A stretch of 64,000 nucleotides of DNA from positions 1 through 64,000 of the forward strand of contig JAEOTA010000051.1 of assembly GCA_016840085.1 (NCBI GenBank), written 5' to 3'. The stretch comes from Promethearchaeota archaeon (GTDB lineage Archaea; Asgardarchaeota; Lokiarchaeia; Sigyniarchaeales; SOKP01). The notes under the pieces were generated by a model. That model did not search any database, was not told the origin of the DNA, and saw only the letters and a list, made by a program, of their open reading frames with translations. Positions 63,593-64,000 of the stretch are shown piece by piece; within the stretch, counting starts at the first letter, position 1; each line of letters begins with the position of its first letter. Both the position numbers and the translations under genes were made by a program.

Positions 63593-64000
63593 ATGGAAAG
63601 TTTCTTAAAAGTAATCATTAGTGGCCTTGATAACGCTGGTAAAACTTCAATTTTAACTGCTTTAGATAAAAAATATGATTTTGAAAAAGATATTGTAAAA
63701 TTAAAGCCTACTATTAGAGTGGAGTATCATAAGATGAATTTCCTTACTTCATTTGTCAATTTCTGGGATATGGGTGGACAAGATCAATATCGAGAGATCT
63801 ATATGAAGTATCAAGATGTTTATTTCGACGCAACTGATTTGCTTATTTATGTTATTGATATTCAAGACCCAGACAGGTTTGAGAATTCTCTTGAGTATTT
63901 AGACGCGATTTTAACTTTCTTTTCAGATAGCAATATGGATGTTCCGATAATCGTGACCTTGCATAAATATGACCCCAATTTAAAGGGAAATGAAGAGATC
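63593..64000 (+). CDS. Rag/Gtr-like small GTPase, 3' end cut by window
   Basis: 136 residues are visible. G1 is GLDNAGKTS (11-19), the switch I Thr lies in KPTIRVEY, G3 is WDMGGQD (58-64) and G4 is LHKYD (123-127). The HKxD form of G4 and the 'TI-x-VE ... F ... N-x-WD-x-GGQD ... Y' pattern are those of Rag/Gtr GTPases; the G1 sequence is more Arf-like. Eukaryotic Rags act as dimers in nutrient signalling through TORC1; the archaeal role is unknown. Any C-terminal roadblock-type domain lies outside the window. Confidence 0.88.
   Translation, partial: MESFLKVIISGLDNAGKTSILTALDKKYDFEKDIVKLKPTIRVEYHKMNFLTSFVNFWDMGGQDQYREIYMKYQDVYFDATDLLIYVIDIQDPDRFENSLEYLDAILTFFSDSNMDVPIIVTLHKYDPNLKGNEEI

Noticed and set aside
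1..64000. CRISPR arrays or insertion sequences
   Set aside because: No regularly spaced repeats and no transposase, integrase or cas gene were seen.

Overview
The window is AT-rich, densely coded archaeal chromosome. Its information-processing genes are archaeal: aEF-1beta, RNA polymerase subunit D with ferredoxin-type cysteines, uS9/uL13/eL18, an Sm-like protein, TrmI, Mut7-C and a Clp1-type RNA kinase. It also carries eukaryote-like genes typical of Asgard archaea: a Ras/Rab-like GTPase, a Rag/Gtr-like GTPase, a degenerate GTPase fused to another domain, a gelsolin-like domain on membrane helices, RIO2 kinase and a PP1/PP2A-like phosphatase. I infer a Lokiarchaeota-like anaerobe that ferments amino acids and peptides. 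The placement is inference from gene content, without any rRNA. Many genes start with TTG, and several starts were chosen from Shine-Dalgarno spacing or 4-nt overlaps.

Layout. 0-4.4 kb: a partial VOC-family gene, a repeat-rich stretch with an orphan small protein, two small alpha/beta-barrel-like proteins and dihydrolipoyl dehydrogenase. 4.4-8.1 kb: Lrp-type regulator, Ras-like GTPase and iorAB. 8.1-10.3 kb: a metal-transport operon (two ZIP transporters and a DtxR-type regulator) behind a perfect palindromic operator. 10.4-17.6 kb: an unknown winged-helix protein, a COG2888 zinc ribbon, aEF-1beta, and mutL and mutS around a membrane glycosyltransferase-like gene. 17.6-25.6 kb: a complete tryptophan operon (trpD-C-F-B-A-E-G) with two unexplained small genes inside it and, near its promoter, a 17-codon leader ORF with three Trp codons and a GC-rich hairpin. 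25.9-35.9 kb: a hydrolase, then porG separated from porDAB by two large multi-PAS histidine kinases on the opposite strand. 36-43.8 kb: gelsolin-membrane protein, RIO2, methyltransferase, Sm-like protein, PPP phosphatase, an orphan Eco57I-type DNA methyltransferase and small proteins. 43.9-52.2 kb: an M14-like peptidase and ATP-grasp ligase pair, Clp1-type kinase, hydrolase, FmdE-like protein, Mut7-C and a Gfo/Idh/MocA oxidoreductase. 52.3-57 kb: divergent aroC/aroA, then rpoD-rpl18e-rpl13-rps9. 57-64 kb: glyA, a coiled-coil protein, trmI with a tRNA-binding protein that lacks a standard start codon, the degenerate GTPase, YjbQ, and a Rag-like GTPase running off the end.

Functionally, IorAB and PorGDAB would feed electrons from 2-oxoacids (from aromatic amino acids and from pyruvate or related acids) to ferredoxin, while aroA, aroC and the trp operon make tryptophan. 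The strongest candidate for something undescribed is the trp leader: a Trp-rich leader peptide directly behind the promoter of an archaeal trp operon, which suggests translation-dependent attenuation.
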